A stretch of DNA of 64,000 nt from Chitinophaga sp. MM2321. Lineage in GTDB: Bacteria > Bacteroidota > Bacteroidia > Chitinophagales > Chitinophagaceae. The position numbers and the translations under genes were made by a program. Shown here piece after piece: positions 35,828 to 44,203 of this stretch (positions are counted from its first letter, which is position 1; each line of letters opens with the position of its first letter). Location: the NCBI RefSeq assembly GCF_964033635.1, contig NZ_OZ035533.1:1984001-2048000 (forward strand), written 5' to 3'. The notes beneath the pieces are model-generated. The model did not search any database and was not told the DNA's origin. It worked only from the letters and a program-made list of their open reading frames with translations.

Positions 35828-37075
35828 TTACAACAGCATGGAAGCAGCTCTCCTGATGCCTGCTACCAGTTTATCTATTTCTTCCATTGTATTATAAAAG
35901 GAGAGAGAAGCCCGCACGGTGCCAGGGATCTTAAAGCGATCCATCAGCGGTTCAGTGCAGTGGTGGCCTGTTCTGACAGCAATACCTTGCTGGTCCAGCA
36001 GTTCGCCCATATCAAACGGGTGAATATCATGTACCAGGAAGGAGATGGCGCCACTTCGCTGTGCAGCGTCACCGATAAAACGGATACCGTCTATCTGGCG
36101 GAGTTGCTCCATCGCATAGGTCAGCAGTTGTTCTTCCCATTGCTGGATTTTGCTGATGCCGGTATGCTGTACATATTTTATAGCAGCCCCTAAACCAATC
36201 GCTCCTGCAATATGCGGTGTGCCTGCTTCAAATTTATAGGGAAGCTCGTTATAAATCGTTTTGGCAAAAGTCACAGTCTTGATCATATCGCCGCCACCCT
36301 GGTAGGGAGGCAGTTTGTTGAGCCATTCCGTGGTGCCATACAGCACGCCGGTACCGGTAGGGCCGTAAATTTTGTGACCGGAAAACGCGAGGAAATCCGG
36401 CTGCAGCGCCTGTACATCAATACTGATATGCTGAATAGCCTGTGCGGCATCTATCAGCACTGGTATATTCCGTGCATGCGCCAACGTTATAATATCCTGC
36501 ACCGGGTTAATGGTGCCCATTGTATTGGAAACATACGTTACTGCTATCATCTTCACCGTATCATCCAGCATGGCTTCGAAGGCATCCATGAGCAGTTCGC
36601 CCTGATCGTTGATCGGTATTACCTTCAGCGTAGCGCCACTTTCTTCACAGGCGATCTGCCAGGGAACAATATTGGAATGATGTTCCATTGCAGAGATGAT
36701 CACACTGTCGCCGGCTTTCAGGAAACGGCGGCTCATGGTATTAGCTACCAGGTTGATACCATCAGTAGTGCCTTTGGTAAAAATGATCTCATGCGAATGC
36801 GCTGCATTGATATAGCCGGCCACTATGTGACGGGCCTGTTCATATGCATCGGTAGCTACCTGGCTCAGGTGATGTACGCCACGGTGCACATTGCTGTTAT
36901 ACTCCTTGTAATAGCGGGCTTCTGTATCTATTACAACCTGTGGCTTCTGCGTGGTAGCCCCGTTATCCAGGTATACCAGCGGCTTACCATGCACCAGTTG
37001 CTGCAGGATCGGAAAATCTTTCCGTATCTGCATTACATCCAGGTCAGCGGCTACTATGTTAGCAATATGTTCCAT
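35828..37075 (-). CDS. sufS: Cysteine desulfurase SufS
   Basis: A 415-residue class II cysteine desulfurase. Signature residues are the PLP lysine Lys235 in AFSGHKIYGPTG, the His-rich EHHSNIVPW and the catalytic Cys373 in RTGHHCTEPLM. It produces protein-bound persulfide from L-cysteine with PLP. It follows sufD by seven bases in the suf operon and precedes sufE, the usual order. Confidence 0.97.
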   Translation of the reverse strand: MEHIANIVAADLDVMQIRKDFPILQQLVHGKPLVYLDNGATTQKPQVVIDTEARYYKEYNSNVHRGVHHLSQVATDAYEQARHIVAGYINAAHSHEIIFTKGTTDGINLVANTMSRRFLKAGDSVIISAMEHHSNIVPWQIACEESGATLKVIPINDQGELLMDAFEAMLDDTVKMIAVTYVSNTMGTINPVQDIITLAHARNIPVLIDAAQAIQHISIDVQALQPDFLAFSGHKIYGPTGTGVLYGTTEWLNKLPPYQGGGDMIKTVTFAKTIYNELPYKFEAGTPHIAGAIGLGAAIKYVQHTGISKIQQWEEQLLTYAMEQLRQIDGIRFIGDAAQRSGAISFLVHDIHPFDMGELLDQQGIAVRTGHHCTEPLMDRFKIPGTVRASLSFYNTMEEIDKLVAGIRRAASMLL

Positions 37076-37082
37076 CTTAATT

Positions 37083-38393
37083 TTAGTTATTCATGATCTC
37101 TGCAATCTGCACCTGCAAGTAATGTTGCAGGGCAGGAATCTTCACCTCGTCTGTAATATCGTGCGAGAATGCATTTACCATCAGTGCTTTCGCCGCATCT
37201 TCGCCGATACCGCGGGAGCGCAGGTAAAACATGGATTCTTCGCTGAACTGGCCGGCGGTAAAACCATGGCTGCATTTCACATCATCTGCATATATTTCCA
37301 GCTGAGGCTGAGAGTTAATATCTGCTTTATCACCCAGCAACAGGTTGTTGTTCTGTTGGAAGGCGTTTGTTTTCTGTGCTTCCTGGTGTACGAGGATTCT
37401 GCCGGTAAACACACCGTTGGCAGCGTCCAGTAATACGCCTTTGTACAGTTCATTGCTGTTACAGTTCGGTACCAGGTGATCCATAAAAGTATGGTTATCT
37501 ACGTGCTGGTTGTCGTTGGCAATGTACAGGCCGTTCAGATTCGTTTCGGTATAACTGCCGGTTAACGCTACACTCAGGTTGTTGCGGGTGAACGGGGTGC
37601 CGGGCAGGGTGAAATTAAAATGATGGTAACGGCTGTTAGTATGCTGTTGTGCGGCGGTGGTGTGTACTTCACGGAAGCCGGCATCTCCCTGCTGCACATT
37701 GTAGTGCCACAGTTCAGCGTTTTCGTCAATCACTGTTTCCAGTACACTGTTGGCAAAAGCCACGGTGGTGGTTTCAGGATGTACGGAGCTTTCAATGATG
37801 GTAGCAGCAGCATTTTTATTCAGTACCCATAAGTGGCGGGGCTGGATAAATGCATGCTGTGATGACGTGTATACGTTAACGATATGTACCGGTTTATCTA
37901 TCACCGCATTGGCTGCCAGTTCAATGTACAGGCCATCCGCAAAGAGGGCTGTATTCAGGGCTGCCAGTGGCTCATTTACCAGGTGTTGCTGTTTATTAAA
38001 ATAGGTGACAAAGCCGGGGGCAGCTGTGTGCGCACTCATGGGGCCTACAGTAATGCCTTTACCGATTGGTAATTCAGACTGATCTGCCTGCAGGTGTCCG
38101 TTTACCAGCACAATGCGGTAGCAATCCAGTTGTGGTATCGCGACATTATTCACTACATCGGCAGCTACCGGAGTAGCAGTGGTGAGTAATTCATAGGGAT
38201 ACTCTTTCAGGTAACGCTGAATATTGGTATAGCGCCATGCTTCTGTTTTAAGCGTAGGGAGTCCCAACGCAGTAAAACGCTCCAGCGCCTCGCAGCGGGT
38301 GATGTGCAGCGAATCCTGCGCAGGGTGCTGGACCAGTGCATTCACATCTTCCGTCAACGCCTTATAAAAAGGCAATGTAATATCGCTTGTCAT
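37083..38393 (-). CDS. sufD: Fe-S cluster assembly protein SufD
   Basis: A 436-residue SufD. The beta-helix core and C-terminal KCSHGFTAGQF-type segment (DVKCSHGFTAGQFSEESMFYLRSRGIGEDAAKALMVNAF) are clear. SufD pairs with SufB and SufC to form the SufBC2D scaffold. It follows sufC; a decayed long inverted repeat of the window's family lies between the two genes. Confidence 0.95.
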   Translation of the reverse strand: MTSDITLPFYKALTEDVNALVQHPAQDSLHITRCEALERFTALGLPTLKTEAWRYTNIQRYLKEYPYELLTTATPVAADVVNNVAIPQLDCYRIVLVNGHLQADQSELPIGKGITVGPMSAHTAAPGFVTYFNKQQHLVNEPLAALNTALFADGLYIELAANAVIDKPVHIVNVYTSSQHAFIQPRHLWVLNKNAAATIIESSVHPETTTVAFANSVLETVIDENAELWHYNVQQGDAGFREVHTTAAQQHTNSRYHHFNFTLPGTPFTRNNLSVALTGSYTETNLNGLYIANDNQHVDNHTFMDHLVPNCNSNELYKGVLLDAANGVFTGRILVHQEAQKTNAFQQNNNLLLGDKADINSQPQLEIYADDVKCSHGFTAGQFSEESMFYLRSRGIGEDAAKALMVNAFSHDITDEVKIPALQHYLQVQIAEIMNN

Positions 38394-38416
38394 AATTATT
38401 CCTAACTATTTTGGAA

Positions 38417-38500
38417 TTTATTGATTTTCGTATTTTGATATTTTGTTTCAGAAAGAGATCTGCTATTGAAGCAAAATATCCAGCTATCAAAATCAATAAA
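38417..38500. repeat. Decayed long inverted repeat inside the suf operon
   Basis: Arms pair at TTTATTGATTTT (38417-38428) with AAAATCAATAAA (38489-38500), then after an 8-nt mismatched stretch at GATATTTTG-TTTC (38437-38449) with GAA-G-CAAAATATC. The structure has the A/T word composition of the other repeats but is not perfect. It separates the stop of sufC and the start of sufD. Confidence 0.7.
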
Positions 38501-38511
38501 TCGAAAATGAT

Positions 38512-39276
38512 TTATACCGATTCTTTCAAATGTAATTCCTCTTTCAGCCAGTCGTATCCTCTTTCTTCCAGCTCCAGTGCCAGTTCTTTGGTACCGGTCT
38601 TGATAATACGGCCGTTGTACAATACGTGTACGAAGTCAGGCACGATATATTCAAGTAAGCGTTGGTAGTGAGTGATGACAATGAAAGATTTTTCCGCATC
38701 ACGCAGGGTGTTTACACCATTTGAAACAATGCGTAGTGCATCGATATCCAGTCCTGAATCTGTTTCATCCAGGATGGCCAGTTTGGGATCCAGCATGGCC
38801 AGTTGGAATATTTCGTTACGTTTCTTTTCACCACCGCTGAATCCTTCGTTCAGGGAGCGGCTCATCAGGTTGGCGTTAAAGTCTACCAGCTGTTGTTTTT
38901 CTTTTGACAACTTCAGGAACTCTCTGGCTTCCAGGGGTGGGAGGCCTTTGTAGGTCCGGATTTCATTCATCGCGGTTTTCAGAAAGTTGAGGTTGGATAC
39001 ACCGGGGATTTCCACCGGGTATTGAAACGCGAGAAATACACCTTCGCGGGCGCGGTCTTCCGGAGACAGTTCCAGCAGATTTTTACCATTGAACCATACT
39101 TCACCTTCGGTAACAGTATAGTTGGTACGACCCGCCAGGACAGAAGCCAGTGAGCTTTTGCCGGAACCGTTGGGTCCCATGATGGCATGCATTTCTCCTT
39201 TGTTTATTTCGAGGTTAATGCCTTTCAGTATTTGTTTCCCTTCTACTTCTGCGTGCAGATTTTTAATCGTCAGCAT
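38512..39276 (-). CDS. sufC: SufC ATPase
   Basis: A 254-residue ABC-type ATPase. Walker A is GPNGSGKS (34-41), the signature is FSGGEKKR and Walker B is AILDETDSGLD. SufC supplies ATP-driven motion to SufBD during cluster assembly. It is followed by sufD with a 118-bp gap containing an inverted repeat, larger than the other gaps in the operon. Confidence 0.97.
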   Translation of the reverse strand: MLTIKNLHAEVEGKQILKGINLEINKGEMHAIMGPNGSGKSSLASVLAGRTNYTVTEGEVWFNGKNLLELSPEDRAREGVFLAFQYPVEIPGVSNLNFLKTAMNEIRTYKGLPPLEAREFLKLSKEKQQLVDFNANLMSRSLNEGFSGGEKKRNEIFQLAMLDPKLAILDETDSGLDIDALRIVSNGVNTLRDAEKSFIVITHYQRLLEYIVPDFVHVLYNGRIIKTGTKELALELEERGYDWLKEELHLKESV

Positions 39277-39307
39277 GATTGTTTTATTTCGTTCTTTATG
39301 TAGTTGA

Positions 39308-39328
39308 TTGGATAAACGAATTATCCAA
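39308..39328. repeat. Small inverted repeat between sufB and sufC
   Basis: TTGGATA (39308-39314) pairs with TATCCAA (39322-39328) around a 7-nt loop. It overlaps the sufB stop codon at 39321-39323. It may be a weak mRNA hairpin; no T-tract is seen. Confidence 0.4.
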
Positions 39329-40766
39329 CGCTTCCTTCAAGTGTAATAGATAAAAGTTTCTGTGCTTCCACGGCAAATTCCATGGGTAGCTGGTTTAATA
39401 CTTCCTTCACATAGCCGTTTACGATAAGGGCTACTGCTTTCTCCGTATCAATACCACGTGCATTCAGGTAAAAGATCTGGTCTTCCCCGATTTTGGACGT
39501 AGTGGCTTCGTGCTCGATCATGGCCGTTTTGTTGCGGGATTCTATATACGGAAATGTATGAGAACCGCATTCGTTGCCAATCAGGAGGGAATCGCACTGG
39601 GTAAAGTTACGTGCATTTTCAGCGCGTGGCCCTACCGCTACCAGTCCACGGTAACTATTGTCGCCATGTCCTGCGGAGATTCCTTTTGAAATGATCCGGC
39701 TTTTAGTGCCTTTACCGATATGATGGATTTTTGTGCCGGTATCTGCAATCTGTTTGTTGCGTACTACCGCTACGGAGTAAAATTCGCCTTCGGAATAATC
39801 GCCCTGCAGGATTACGCTGGGATATTTCCAGGTAATAGCGGAGCCGGTTTCTACCTGTGTCCAGGAGATCTTGCTGGCGTTGCCTTTGCAGATCCCTCTT
39901 TTGGTAACAAAGTTGAAGATACCGCCTTTACCGTCTTTATCACCGGGATACCAGTTTTGTACGGTAGAGTATTTGATTTCTGCATGATCCATGGCTATTA
40001 ACTCCACTACAGCGGCATGCAGTTGATTTTCATCCCGCATGGGAGCTGTACAGCCTTCGAGGTAACTTACATAACTGTTTTCATCAGCAATGATCAGTGT
40101 ACGTTCAAACTGGCCGGTGTTCTGTGCATTGATACGGAAGTAAGTGCTCAGTTCCATCGGGCAACGAACGCCTTTAGGAATGTAGGTAAATGAACCATCG
40201 GAGAAAACCGCGGCATTCAATGCAGCAAAGATATTATCAGAGTGAGGCACTACGGTGCCCAGGTATTTTTTTACCAGGTCAGGATGTTCCTGTACAGCTT
40301 CACCGAACGAGCTGAATATAATACCCATTTCTTTCAGCTTGCCTTTAAAGGTAGTAGCTACAGAAACACTGTCGAATACAGCATCTACAGCAACGCCGCT
40401 TAACGCTTTCTGTTCATTCAGCGGAATGCCCAGTTTTGCGAAAGTTGCCAGCAGTTCGGGATCTACTTCATCCAGGCTGTTGAGTTGTTTCTTCTTACGC
40501 GGTGCTGCGTAATAGGAGAGCGCCTGCAGGTCCAGTTTGGGCATTTCAAAATGTTGCCACTTGGGGAACGACATTTTCTTAAATGCGGCGAATCCTTTTA
40601 AACGCCATTCCAGCAGCCATTCCGGCTCATTCTTTTTAGCAGAAATAAAACGGATGATATCTTCATTCAGCCCCGGCGGAGCTATGTCCATTTCAATATC
40701 GGTGGTAAAGCCAAACTCATACTCCTTTGTGGCTATATCATCTATTATTTCGTTACTGTTCATCAT
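39321..40766 (-). CDS. sufB: Fe-S cluster assembly protein SufB
   Basis: A 481-residue SufB. Conserved stretches include [63 protein letters not shown] and the C-terminal [25 protein letters not shown]. SufB receives sulfur and carries the nascent cluster. It follows sufA by 12 bases and precedes sufC by 44. Confidence 0.97.
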   Translation of the reverse strand: MMNSNEIIDDIATKEYEFGFTTDIEMDIAPPGLNEDIIRFISAKKNEPEWLLEWRLKGFAAFKKMSFPKWQHFEMPKLDLQALSYYAAPRKKKQLNSLDEVDPELLATFAKLGIPLNEQKALSGVAVDAVFDSVSVATTFKGKLKEMGIIFSSFGEAVQEHPDLVKKYLGTVVPHSDNIFAALNAAVFSDGSFTYIPKGVRCPMELSTYFRINAQNTGQFERTLIIADENSYVSYLEGCTAPMRDENQLHAAVVELIAMDHAEIKYSTVQNWYPGDKDGKGGIFNFVTKRGICKGNASKISWTQVETGSAITWKYPSVILQGDYSEGEFYSVAVVRNKQIADTGTKIHHIGKGTKSRIISKGISAGHGDNSYRGLVAVGPRAENARNFTQCDSLLIGNECGSHTFPYIESRNKTAMIEHEATTSKIGEDQIFYLNARGIDTEKAVALIVNGYVKEVLNQLPMEFAVEAQKLLSITLEGSVG

Positions 40767-40778
40767 ATGGGTTGATAT

Positions 40779-41105
40779 TTATACAGCAAAGCTTTCGCCA
40801 CAGCTGCATGTTCTTGTAGCATTCGGGTTGTTGAAGTAGAGACCTTTACCATTGAGGCCATCAGAATAGTCCAGTTCTGTACCATAGAGATACAGCAGGC
40901 TTTTCATCTGTACGACTACTTTTATCCCTTTGTCTTCAAAAATCTGGTCGCCTTCTTCCTCGGTTGCTTCAAATTTCATGACATATTCGAGGCCAGAGCA
41001 ACCACCACCTTTTACACCTACGCGTACAAAGGTATCTGGCGCATGATGCTCTTTTTCCATCAGCGTCTTGATATATTCTCTTGCTTTTTCTGAAACGGTT
41101 ATCAT
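40779..41105 (-). CDS. sufA: A-type Fe-S carrier (SufA/IscA family)
   Basis: A 108-residue A-type carrier with all three ligand cysteines: Cys36 in VGVKGGGCSGLEY, Cys100 and Cys102 in TRTCSCGESFAV. It carries clusters from the SufBCD scaffold to apo-proteins. First gene of the operon on the minus strand. Upstream, between this gene and the FMN reductase-like gene, is an 8-bp palindrome AACCGGTT. Confidence 0.95.
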   Translation of the reverse strand: MITVSEKAREYIKTLMEKEHHAPDTFVRVGVKGGGCSGLEYVMKFEATEEEGDQIFEDKGIKVVVQMKSLLYLYGTELDYSDGLNGKGLYFNNPNATRTCSCGESFAV

Positions 41106-41124
41106 ATCAGCACTTGTTTTAATT

Positions 41125-41138
41125 GTTGTAACCGGTTG
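41125..41138. promoter_or_regulatory. Candidate operator upstream of the suf operon
   Basis: GTTG-N6-GTTG (41125-41138) contains the perfect 8-bp palindrome AACCGGTT (41130-41137). It is about 25 bases upstream of the sufA start. The position fits a SufR-type binding site, but the pattern does not match the cyanobacterial SufR box CAAC-N6-GTTG, and the link is inference only. Confidence 0.25.
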
Positions 41139-41162
41139 CCCGGTAATGATCTGTGATGCCGG

Positions 41163-41732
41163 TTATTCTTTAATACCGGCTGCTACATGCGATTTTGCTG
41201 CACATAACAGTTGTACCATGATATCCAGCTTACTTTGGTAAAACGCAGTAAACCCGCGGGTCTGCGGGTCGTAAAGGTTATCTTTCAAAATGGGCAGCGA
41301 ATATGGTAACACCCAGGCTCTCAATGCCTTCGCTACTGCGTCCATGGCGTTTATACCCTGCATGGCCTGTGTACCGTCTGCCCAGGAAAGCAAAGCTACG
41401 ACCTTTCCTGTTAAATATGGTCGCTGGTGCTTGCTCGTTAATTCAAGCCAGTCCAGACAATTTTTCATGGCGCCGGTCATTCCTCCATGATATAATGGCG
41501 TCATCCATATATGAAGGTCCGCTTTCCGGAATGATTCACACATAGCTGTTACTGCTGCCGGCGTTTCTCCTGCCTCATGCTGTGCGAAAAAAGGGATCTG
41601 GCCTTCTGCCAGACTGAATATTTCGGGTGAAAAGTTCTTTTCTTTTAACTGCTCTTCCAGGTAAGTTGCCAGCCTGTTGGAAGTGGCATAAGGACGGTTA
41701 TCAATAGAACCATTAAATATCAGTACGTTCAT
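41163..41732 (-). CDS. NAD(P)H-dependent FMN reductase-like flavodoxin-fold protein
   Basis: A 189-residue flavodoxin-fold protein. LIFNGSIDNRPYATSNRLATYLEE carries the FMN phosphate loop, and MTPLYHGGMTGAMKNCLDWLE plus KVVALLSWADGTQAM are family regions of NADPH-dependent FMN reductases. Such proteins reduce flavins or quinones. It is 57 bases before sufA on the same strand and divergent from the SufR-like gene; joint transcription with suf is possible. Confidence 0.85.
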   Translation of the reverse strand: MNVLIFNGSIDNRPYATSNRLATYLEEQLKEKNFSPEIFSLAEGQIPFFAQHEAGETPAAVTAMCESFRKADLHIWMTPLYHGGMTGAMKNCLDWLELTSKHQRPYLTGKVVALLSWADGTQAMQGINAMDAVAKALRAWVLPYSLPILKDNLYDPQTRGFTAFYQSKLDIMVQLLCAAKSHVAAGIKE

Positions 41733-41756
41733 TAATATTTAACATTTAGAAATTCA

Positions 41757-41802
41757 GAAGATTGAGAGATTTTAATCAGGTGAATTTCATCTCCAGATCT
41801 TC
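41757..41802. repeat. Decayed inverted repeat between FMN reductase-like and SufR-like genes
   Basis: GAAGATTGAGAGAT (41757-41770) pairs with ATCTCCAGATCTTC (41789-41802) at 11 of 14 positions. Outer parts (to 41820) keep the words AAAATCCCAAAATC found in the other repeats but no longer pair well. Considered an eroded member of the family. Confidence 0.35.
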
Positions 41803-41870
41803 AAAATCCCAAAATCTATTTTTTTAGCTCCCCCAAAATTACGACATTTGAGAATAAAACAAGTAATAAC

Positions 41871-42530
41871 TTGGAAAATTATCCATCACGAACCAAGAAT
41901 GCTGCCGACAGGTTTTTGACTTTGCTCAAGACCCGGGGACCGCTGTCTGCTTCCGAGCTGGCGAGTGAACTGGGTATTACCGGTGAAGGCGCCCGCTTAC
42001 AACTACTCCGGTTAGCCGAAGAGGGTTTTGTTTTATCAGAAAGCAGCACCTCCAAAGGCGTTGGCCGTCCGGTATTGATCTGGAGCCTGACCCCGCTTGG
42101 AAACAGCCGTTTTCCTGACACACATACAGAACTGACCCTGGAACTGATCCAAACCATCAAAACCGTACTGGGACAGGAAGCACTGGATAATGTGGTCATT
42201 GCACGCGAAAAGAAACAACAGGAAAAATACCAGGCCGCCCTGGCCGGCATCACCGGCATCGAAAACAGGTTGACAGCCTTTGCTGCCATTAGAACAGGAG
42301 AAGGTTACCTGGCGGAATGGAAGAAAGAAGACGATGTATTCTTTTTTATAGAAAATCACTGTCCTATTTGTTGCGCGGCTACCCAATGCGATAACATCTG
42401 CACCTCGGAAATGAATACTTTCATCAGTATCATAGGAGCCGATGTGGAAGTGACCCGGTTGGATCATATCATCAACGGCGCCCGCCGCTGTGTTTACAAA
42501 ATTATTCCATTACCGGTAACGGTTAGTTGA
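41871..42530 (+). CDS. SufR-like winged-helix regulator with Cys cluster
   Basis: A 219-residue regulator starting at a TTG (no ATG is available). Residues 15-75 form a winged helix (SASELASELGITGEGARLQLLRLAEEGF). Near the C-terminus, after FFFIENH, are five cysteines: Cys164, 167, 168, 173 and 177 in HCPICCAATQCDNICTSE. This pattern is that of COG2345/SufR-type regulators, which bind an Fe-S cluster and repress suf genes. It is divergent from the suf operon side and likely its regulator. The 137-bp spacer holds an eroded inverted repeat. Confidence 0.85.
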   Translation: MENYPSRTKNAADRFLTLLKTRGPLSASELASELGITGEGARLQLLRLAEEGFVLSESSTSKGVGRPVLIWSLTPLGNSRFPDTHTELTLELIQTIKTVLGQEALDNVVIAREKKQQEKYQAALAGITGIENRLTAFAAIRTGEGYLAEWKKEDDVFFFIENHCPICCAATQCDNICTSEMNTFISIIGADVEVTRLDHIINGARRCVYKIIPLPVTVS

Positions 42531-42549
42531 TCATCTCCCTGGTTTTATC

Positions 42550-42963
42550 TCACTTAATGATCAGCACTAAAGTGCCTGAAATGATCAGCAATGCACCTAC
42601 AGCCGTTTTCCAGGTGATAGCCTCATGCAGGAAAACCACGGACAGGATAATGGTTAAGGCCACACTTAATTTATCCACCGGCGCCACCTGCGATACTTTT
42701 CCCATCTGCAATGCTTTAAAATAAAAGATCCAGGAAAAGCCCGTAGCCAGCCCGGAAAGGACCAGGAACAACATGGTGTGCTTTGAAATAGTGACGCCTT
42801 TGTGTTCTCCCCTTGCCAAAACAATTCCCCAGGCCATTACCAGGATAATGACCGTCCGGATAGCAGTAGCCGTGTTAGAAGGGATGTCCGCAACACCAAT
42901 TTTAGCGAATATCGCGGTGAGTGCGGCAAAAACTGCGGAGAGCAAAGCATAGAACCACCACAT
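42550..42963 (-). CDS. EamA-family small drug/metabolite transporter
   Basis: A 137-residue protein with four helices and one EamA domain (ATAIRTVIILVMAWGIVL, GLATGFSWIFYFKALQMGKVSQVAPVDKLSVALTIILSVVFLHE, then the final helix). The ATG at 42963 starts the first helix; the longer ORF start is not membrane-like. Single-domain DMT proteins probably work as dimers. Substrate unknown. It follows the next GNAT gene by five bases. Confidence 0.88.
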   Translation of the reverse strand: MWWFYALLSAVFAALTAIFAKIGVADIPSNTATAIRTVIILVMAWGIVLARGEHKGVTISKHTMLFLVLSGLATGFSWIFYFKALQMGKVSQVAPVDKLSVALTIILSVVFLHEAITWKTAVGALLIISGTLVLIIK

Positions 42964-42968
42964 GAGGA

Positions 42969-43466
42969 TTATTTTATTTTGTATCCAAGGATTTTCAGAC
43001 TTCTTTCTACACCATCCAGTATAGCTATTTCCGGGAGGTGTGCCCATTCTTCAAAGCCCATACCCATAAAGAGTTTCAGACTAGGTGCATTATGCGCGAA
43101 AATGAAGCCCAGCAATGTTTTTATGCCATATTGCGGCGCCACCGTTATGGCGTATTGCAGCACATCTTTCCCAAACCCTTTCCCACGGGCATTTTCAGCG
43201 AGGTAGATGCTCACTTCTGCGGTGGCATCGTAGGCCGGCCGGCCGTAAAATGACTGAAAGCTCATCCAGCCGACGGTTTGTCTGCCGGCGCTGATCATCC
43301 ACAGTGGCCGGTGTGCAGGATCATGGGCATTATACCACGACAACCGGCTTTCTACCGTTACCGGGCTGGTATCTGCGGTTACCATCCTGCCAGCAATGGT
43401 GGTATTGTAAATGGCTACTATTTCCGGTAAATCATCCGGCAGGGCATCCCTGTACTGTAAATTCAT
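42969..43466 (-). CDS. GNAT N-acetyltransferase (phosphinothricin acetyltransferase-like)
   Basis: A 165-residue GNAT. Start MNLQYRDALPDDLPEIVAIYN is chosen because it matches the first strand of the fold; the longer ORF adds unrelated residues. The acetyl-CoA loop is AENARGKGFGKDVLQ (motif A) and the C-terminal LGFIFAHNAPSLKLFMGMGFEEW is typical. Relatives act on phosphinothricin or methionine sulfone; the real substrate is unknown. Confidence 0.87.
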   Translation of the reverse strand: MNLQYRDALPDDLPEIVAIYNTTIAGRMVTADTSPVTVESRLSWYNAHDPAHRPLWMISAGRQTVGWMSFQSFYGRPAYDATAEVSIYLAENARGKGFGKDVLQYAITVAPQYGIKTLLGFIFAHNAPSLKLFMGMGFEEWAHLPEIAILDGVERSLKILGYKIK

Positions 43467-43491
43467 AGTATGTCTGAAAGTTGAGTTGTTT

Positions 43492-44049
43492 TTATTCCCA
43501 TATCGCTTCCCTGGCGTGTTCCCGCCGTAAAAGACTATAGAGTTGTGCATTTACAAATCTTCCTTTTTCAAAAAATGCATCTCTTAATAATCCTTCAAAT
43601 CTAAAACCCAATTTTGTCAACAATCTGGAGGAGGCAATGTTTTCCAGGTCCACAAATGCTTCTATGCGGTTGAGCTGTAGCTCCTGGTAGCCATAAGTGA
43701 GCAGGATACCGGCTGCTTCCGTCATAATGCCTTTGCCCCAGAAGTCAGGGAAGAGATCGTAGCCTATTTCTGCTTTGAAGTGTGTTCTGCTGATGCGGTG
43801 AAACCCGCAGGTGCCAATCAGTTCATCATGATCCAGGAGTGTGATACCCCAGCGCATACCTTCTTTGCTGGCCAGCATTTCCCGGAAAAAGGTAATGATC
43901 TGTGTAGCTTCACTGATATTGGCGAAGGCATCTATATCCATGAAGTGTGTAACCTCCTGGTTGGAATAGAGCCTGAACAAAGCAGCGGTATCTTTTTCGG
44001 TAATGGGCCTTAATATTAATTTGCCTGCGCTTAAAATGGGTAGTTCCAT
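43492..44049 (-). CDS. GNAT N-acetyltransferase (RimJ/RimL type)
   Basis: A 185-residue RimJ/RimL-like GNAT starting ELPILSAGKLILRPITEKDTAALFRLYS. The YDLFPDFWGKGIMTEAAGILLTYGYQEL region holds the CoA-binding segment (FWGKGIMTEA), and NIASSRLLTKLGFRFEGLLRDAF is the C-terminal signature. These enzymes acetylate ribosomal protein N-termini or small molecules. It is first of three genes on the minus strand (two GNATs and an EamA transporter). Confidence 0.9.
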   Translation of the reverse strand: MELPILSAGKLILRPITEKDTAALFRLYSNQEVTHFMDIDAFANISEATQIITFFREMLASKEGMRWGITLLDHDELIGTCGFHRISRTHFKAEIGYDLFPDFWGKGIMTEAAGILLTYGYQELQLNRIEAFVDLENIASSRLLTKLGFRFEGLLRDAFFEKGRFVNAQLYSLLRREHAREAIWE

Positions 44050-44075
44050 GATACAGTTGCCTTTTTAGGTTGCTG

Positions 44076-44110
44076 CAAAGCTAATTTATGTAAATTGTAA
44101 GCACAACAAA
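44076..44110 (-). promoter_or_regulatory. Promoter of the RimJ/RimL-type gene
   Basis: On the minus strand TTTG (44110-44107) is followed after 23 bases by TAGCTTTG (44083-44076), an exact TAnnTTTG -7. The spacer is a little longer than usual. Divergent from the two-component operon. Confidence 0.5.
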
Positions 44111-44166
44111 TATAAAACGATACCCGATTTTAATGTGGCTTTAATGACCGCCAGCATAAACAATCT

Positions 44167-44174
44167 TAATTTTG
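44167..44174 (+). promoter_or_regulatory. -7 element of the two-component operon
   Basis: TAATTTTG fits TAnnTTTG and lies 30 bases before the ATG at 44204. No clear TTTG -33 at the expected distance. Confidence 0.5.
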
Positions 44175-44203
44175 CAGCCATTATTGCTTATAATCTTGCA
44201 GGT

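Noticed and set aside
42528..42563. TGATCAT/ATGATCA inverted repeat between the SufR-like and EamA genes as a terminator
   Set aside because: The 22-nt spacer and lack of T-tract leave it too weak to call.
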